Shown: piece by piece, positions 59,695-64,000 of the stretch
Position numbering within the stretch: position 1 is the stretch's first letter
Layout of the letters: each line of letters opens with the position of its first letter
Origin: Mallotus nudiflorus
Lineage: Eukaryota > Streptophyta > Magnoliopsida > Malpighiales > Euphorbiaceae
Direction: 5' to 3'
DNA length: 64,000 nt
Assembly (NCBI GenBank): GCA_947683625.1
Contig: CANTUR010000641.1
Span: 1-64,000, forward strand
Translations under genes and position numbers: made by a program
The notes under the pieces: generated by a model
What the model saw: only the letters and a program-made list of their open reading frames with translations
Told to the model about the DNA's origin: nothing
The model's database searches: none

Positions 59695-62268
59695 CTATAA
59701 TGCCTCTAAATCGGTAGCCTCTATATCACCACCATCTCCATTGCTATTTGTACTATCACCATCATCATCATTAGTGTCCTCTCCTTCTTCTTCTTCCTTA
59801 ACTTGAAGAGTAACAACCTAGCATTGGAGGGCTGTGATCCTGGCCTAATTGATCATGTCATGATCCTGTCCATACATGAACCAAGGTAAGCACTTATGTG
59901 AGCATGCATACATATAAAAATAGGGAAAATTATTACCTTCCACTACTGAGTGACGTGTATCAAATGGTCCCGGTGAGCCTCAATTAGGTGATATATGTAC
60001 ACTCCTTGATATAGTGGAATCTGCATGTTTAAAAGTCAATTATTACTAATGCTTTGTTGAGATTAATTATGAAAGTAGAAAAGGAAAAGGCTTATATGAG
60101 TAGCATTGGGAGTGCATTTTAGTGATAGACTCTCGTGTAATATCAAGAATTCGTAAGCTTTTAGGCACTCAGCAGCGAGCCATCAAATAAGGTGTATGAG
60201 TTAAGGAACTAGTAACCATCCGTGAGCTAGATCTAATAGGGGCTGTACGAGGTGGCACTCCAACCAAAGTACCCTTTCCACTATCAGTGCAAGGACACTA
60301 GAGTGGTCTCTCAAGTGCATGAGGCCTAGCGCTATAAGTAGGACCTGTGGCCTCTATCTATGAATAAAGGGTCGAGTCAGTACATGATCTAAAGGGATAA
60401 AAAGGAAGAGATAAAGTCAAATAAGTACCTAGGTAGGAGTAGTAGTAGCGAGAGGCACCTGCTATAGTAGGTTTTCTCAGACAAAGTCCAAGCAGTAGCT
60501 CTTGCTCCTTACAGTATGGTCCTTAATGGGATCCCTTGTAACTGCTCAAGCCAACTTAGCACCCTCTAGCAACTGTGCCCAGAACATGCCCATAAGGGGT
60601 GATGTAAGAATGCTTCTAACATGAGTACTATGGTCCCAGTGGAGGATCCTCTCACTGAGATACCACCCCAGTAACTAGGCCCATAGAGGATCACTTATTG
60701 CAAGGATAATGGTCTTAAGTGGGTCATCTTTGGAAGCCATCTGTCTTTAGAGCCCCACAAATCCTGAGGCAACTGTAGCAATATGAAATAGATAAGTAAA
60801 TTAACCTTATGATTTTATTATGCTAAAGACATTTTTGAATTTTATAGGTACCTCGCCATAGGTAAGGGAGTTCAGCCGCTGTCGATGAATGTGCACACAA
60901 GCCAAATGCCTCCTCCATAAGCGACTACCACCCCATCAGGTTAAGGCCAAAAAGCAGACATTACTAACATGAGTGATCCCTTGAATCAGTTCAAGCTCCA
61001 AAGCCTAGACTTATAAAGAAAATGGAGTTAATAGAAAATTAAAAATAATAATCAATAAATAGAGCTAAGAAGTAAAAAAAGAGTACTCACCAAAACAACA
61101 TGCCGAAAATGTAGAATTGTCTGGCTCTACTGACTATCTCATCCATGCTCTTGTAAAGATAGGCCAGTGCACAACTACCCTAATTGTAAGAAGATACTCA
61201 ATCTAATTCCTAAAAGGGCATCGAAAACATCAAATCAATAGAACTAGCGATGTTAACAAAGAGGGTAGTGCCTAATAAGTAAACCAGGAAGGCTCTCATG
61301 ATCTAGTCAATCTCCTGATTAGTGGTAGCGGCCTCAACTCTAGTACGAGTGTAGTGACTCCAGATGGAGTCAATCTTGATCATATGGGTCCCCTTCATGT
61401 TTGGGACTATGCCAAGCAGTCGCTCGATGTAAACTACCCAATCTGAAGTCATCCGATGGATGCTCATATCAAACGGGATAATATCACCTACATAGGAAGT
61501 CCTAGTAACAGGAGTAAAGAAGATAGGGTCCACCATCAACTCACTAAAAGAAAGTTGAAATGTGTGTGTAGTCTCAAACCATCTCTCCATCAGAGCATGT
61601 AGCGGCTAATGGTCGGTCCACCCCTAAGCATTTGGAAGTGATATAATAAAATCCTCAAACCCATTATCTTGGATGCGGTCCTTGACATCATCCATGAGCT
61701 CGTTATACCACGCTCGAGCCCCACTAAAATTCCTGATGCCCTTTAAAGTGTGCACATCATACTGGAAATAAACAAGGAAGTTGAAATTTATATCATTCAA
61801 TTATAAAGAAACAAAGAAAATGTTGAACATTGTTGAAAAGGCGACGCCTCATTGAAGTGGTGATGCCTTTATAAATTTTGAGAAAGCAATTGGCTTTTGC
61901 CTCTCCTTGATAAGGCGATGCCTTATCAATGAGGCGATCGCCTCATCAAAGAGGCGATGCCTCTTCATGTTCGAGACACGAAGCAATTTTTAAATTTTCC
62001 TAATTTCTTCAATTTTTTATTTTAATTAATCACATTCCTATTTCTAAAGATGAATGCATACCAATTAATCATAACTCGATGTTTATTTGGAGGGAAAATA
62101 ATAAGTTCGGGTACTAACCTCTCTGGAAGCCAAAGCACATAAATGGGTGCCCAAACTCGCGGTGAGCGAAATCTCATCCTTAATCTAAAATTCGAGGGTC
62201 TGTAGAGGCTTTATGGGAGGTAGCATTAGGTCTTATTGTGGTGGATTAGGGGTACGAGCATCGTCCAT
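59695..62268 (-). pseudogene. Antisense plant-mobile-domain (PMD) gene of the Tat element
   Basis: Multi-exon gene opposite to gag-pol, between integrase and the 3' LTR. Exon 1 is 62119-62268 (ATG 62266-62268, MDDARTPNPP, donor GTTAGT); exon 2 is 61091-61761 (acceptor TTTCCAG, donor GTGAGT) and holds the PMD core: RNFSGARAWYNEL, LMERWFETTHTFQL, DWVVYIERLLG, MRAFLVYLLGTTLF, CALAYLYKSMDE. Further exons are not resolved; the last ends in an acidic tail (EEEEGEDTNDDDGD) and a stop at 59695-59697. About eight in-frame stops in exons 1 and 2 look like Gln or Trp codons changed by C-to-T type mutation. PMD occurs in cellular MAIN/MAIL1-type proteins that affect transposon silencing and in MULEs; its role in retrotransposons is unknown. 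Confidence 0.8.
61837..61966. repeat. Palindrome cluster (GCGATCGC type) in the PMD-gene intron
   Basis: Perfect inverted repeats in close order: GATAAGGC-GAT-GCCTTATC (61909-61927), the 18-bp palindrome ATGAGGCGATCGCCTCAT (61929-61946), and AAGAGGC-GAT-GCCTCTT (61949-61965), preceded by AGGCGACGCCT (61838-61848). They lie within the intron 61762-62118 and stand out as GC- and CpG-rich in AT-rich surroundings. Confidence 0.9.
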
Positions 62269-62488
62269 TGTTGAGGAGAGAAGATGTAGAGAAGAAGAAA
62301 AGAAAAAAGAAGTTTTTTTTAAAAAAGAGATGAAAAAGAAAAGAATGAGGAAAAAAGAAAAGAAAAAAAAGGTTTATATATAAAAAAAATTCAAAGGAAA
62401 GAAAAAGAAAAAGAAAGTAAGATTTTATGAAAAAGAAGAGAGAAATGAAAAATGTGAGTTGAAAGAATGAAATTTGTTAAGAGAAGAA
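62269..62488 (-). other. Purine-rich stretch upstream of the antisense PMD gene
   Basis: GAAAAGAAAAAAGAAG-like purine tracts from about 62277 to 62470. If the PMD gene has its own promoter it should lie here; no clear TATA box relative to a start is assignable, though TTTATATATAAAAA occurs at 62372-62385. Confidence 0.4.
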
Positions 62489-62770
62489 GAATTTGACCTC
62501 TTGATTTTTGTAAAACACCGAAGCTGACTACGTGAATTTTTTGAAGTTTGATTGAAGATGAATTTAACCTCTCAATTTTTGTAGAACAATAAGGTTGAGG
62601 GTGTGAATTTCTTAAAGTTTAATTGAAAAAGAATTCGATCTCTCAATTTTTATAGAACACCAAGGTTGATGGTGTGAATTTCTCAAAGTTTGTTAGATGA
62701 AAGAATCAATCTCTCATTTTTATCGAACACCGAGGCTGACGACACCAATCTCAAAGAACTCAATCCCCGA
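62489..62770. repeat. 71-bp tandem repeat (four units) before the 3' LTR
   Basis: Units start at 62489, 62560, 62631 and 62703 (period 71-72 bp), each opening GAATTTGACCTCT or a variant, followed by ATTTTTGTAGAACA and GGTTGAGGGTGTGAATTT. The last unit is the most diverged. Confidence 0.9.
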
Positions 62771-62871
62771 GTGAAACTCGAATAAGAAGAATATCCATTT
62801 ATTTGTTTACTACTTTATTATGCATGTGATTTTTTAAAAAATCATTATCGAATGCATTTGGTTTTTTTAAA

Positions 62872-62886
62872 AATCAGAGGGCAAAT
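62872..62886 (+). promoter_or_regulatory. Probable polypurine tract of the Tat element
   Basis: ATCAGAGGGCAAAT-like sequence directly before TGTAGACACC. It is a short tract, as far as visible, so the call rests mainly on position. Confidence 0.5.
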
Positions 62887-64000
62887 TGTAGACACCCGAT
62901 TCGATCAGCCTGTAATAGTAGCAAACTATGGATGCTCGATTTGATTGGCTTGCAATGAAGCCTAATAATGAGAATGTGTGAAGCTTGAATACAAAAGAAT
63001 GGCTTGAATACAAAAGAATGGCTTGAAATCTTCTTGAAAATGGACTTAGTTAGACCCCAAAATTCAAGCCACAAGCCATGCAAAGCAGACCTAAACCTAA
63101 AAAAAGAACCCAAACCCACTTCGGCCTAAGGGCCTAGTTCGGGTCTAGTGCTAGAGACATGACACCTCATCAAAGAGGCGTTGCCTCTTTACCAGCCACT
63201 TGCCACTGCATTAAATGCAAAGGTGACAATGGTGGTTAAGTTGGTGGGGCCTACCTATTACAGCTACACTAGTTATGTAAAAATGAGACTTTAGAGAGCA
63301 AAAGGAAAAAAAAGGGAGTGGAATGATAAAGAAGGATCTTGTTAAGCATGGGGAGTTAGAAGGAGGTCTATGGGAGCAAGGGTAGAGGATAGCAACAATG
63401 AGGAACTAAAAAGGGAGTTTTTCAGTTAGAAAAGGAGGAGGAGCTCTAAAAAAAAAAGAGGGGGGAGAGAGAGAAAAAATGTTCTTAAAAGGAAAAGGGA
63501 GGAGGAGAGCTTGAACATCCATTCTCTTAAATGAAGAAGGTACAGATCTTACATTCAAATGGAACTTTAGACCAAAAACAACTTCTGAAGGTCAATCATT
63601 TTGAAAAATAAACTTCACAAACAATAATAATCTTCATTTCTATTCAATATTAGAGCTGTAGGTTTGCATAAGTTTTTTACACTTACTTGTTTATTTTTTG
63701 TGTTTATTATTTACTTTATGCCATGTTCTTAATATGATCTTTTAAGGCATTAAAGATAGTTTCAAACTTTTGAGTATATACAGTAGATATTGTTTACTTA
63801 AAATTTAAGCTTATTTTTTGGTGCTTCTACGCTTGCTGATCAGGTGACACCTCTTCTCCTCATTGAAGTGGCAACCACCGCTTTGATAAAGTCTCACACA
63901 ATTTTATTTTGATATTTTTTGCAAATCATGTATGGTTCACACTTCCATGTATTTCAATGCTTGTGTATTTTAATTTTCTTTACATGATTATTCTACTATT
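62887..64000 (+). repeat. Tat element 3' LTR, partial
   Basis: Starts TGTAGACACCCGATTCG. At least 1114 bp; the right end is outside the window. It contains a perfect inverted repeat AAAGAGGC-GTT-GCCTCTTT (63172-63190) and related GACACCTC and CATTGAAGTGGC motifs near 63845-63885. Confidence 0.65.

Larger units (their letters stand above)
51610..64000 (+). mobile_element. Tat/Ogre-lineage Ty3/gypsy retrotransposon, 5' LTR not found, 3' LTR leaves window
   Basis: A large element over 12 kb with gag, protease, RT, RNase H, a second RNase H and integrase on the plus strand, then a 5-kb region holding an opposite-strand PMD gene and tandem repeats, then a 3' LTR from 62887. The DNGSA protease motif, VDDMMVKS in RT, a second RNase H after the first, and antisense ORFs between integrase and 3' LTR are features of the Tat lineage. 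No 5' LTR or primer site is seen left of gag, so the copy is probably 5'-truncated; the left border is approximate. Confidence 0.83.

Noticed and set aside
61929..61946. GCGATCGC palindrome suggesting cyanobacterial (HIP1-like) DNA
   Set aside because: It sits inside a plant Tat element among many sequence variants; nothing else suggests bacterial origin.
62874..63119. Minus-strand open frame of 81 codons
   Set aside because: It straddles the 3' LTR border of the Tat element and shows no domain.

Overview
This is a repeat-rich piece of a plant nuclear genome, from an angiosperm and most likely a eudicot (an inference). Evidence: very AT-rich intergenic DNA full of (TA)n and (AAT)n arrays, several plant-type LTR retrotransposons primed by initiator-Met tRNA, a Mutator-like DNA transposon, and a GT-AG intron-containing host gene of the plant 11-beta-hydroxysteroid-dehydrogenase-like (steroleosin) type. 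No rRNA or tRNA genes were seen. By area the window is mostly transposable elements (TEs) in different stages of decay.

Layout. 1-2245: AT-rich DNA. 2246-33497: a nest of related Ty3/gypsy chromovirus (Tekay/Del-like) LTRs, all in minus orientation: a solo LTR (2246-4693, perfect 5-bp target site duplication, TSD); element B (5932-30478), split by the complete element A (8989-20619); a Ty1/copia (Sirevirus-like) gag fragment lodged in B's right LTR with loss of about 640 bp of that LTR; and another solo LTR (30536-33497, perfect TSD). 34752-37957: a tandem pair of six-exon SDR genes on the minus strand. Copy 1 has intact frame and splice sites but altered catalytic motifs; copy 2 carries a one-base frameshift. 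38832-42261: a 3.4-kb non-autonomous LTR element coding only gag and protease (TR-GAG type). 43507-48988: a MULE with terminal inverted repeats (TIRs) and a 9-bp TSD, carrying a MURA-type transposase and a convergent GRF-zinc-finger/transmembrane gene. About 51600-64000: a Tat/Ogre-lineage Ty3/gypsy element with gag, protease, RT, RNase H, second RNase H and integrase, then a minus-strand intron-containing plant-mobile-domain (PMD) gene, a 71-bp tandem array, and the start of the 3' LTR, which leaves the window.

How it fits together. Relative ages can be read from nesting: B is older than A, and the copia insertion and deletion post-date B. The coding damage looks largely like cytosine deamination. 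Element A's 4.8-kb gag-pol has about 14 stop codons yet no indel I could find, and zinc-binding Cys codons have become Tyr in five different elements, as expected for silenced, methylated TEs.

The items most worth follow-up are the SDR pair with lost catalytic residues, the GRF/TM cargo gene of the MULE, the antisense PMD gene with GCGATCGC-centred palindromes in its intron, the 71-bp minisatellite in the Tat 3' region, and two very short poly(T) insertions flanked by perfect direct repeats (possible minimal LINE/SINE retroposition footprints). All translations and alignments were made by eye, so identities are qualitative.
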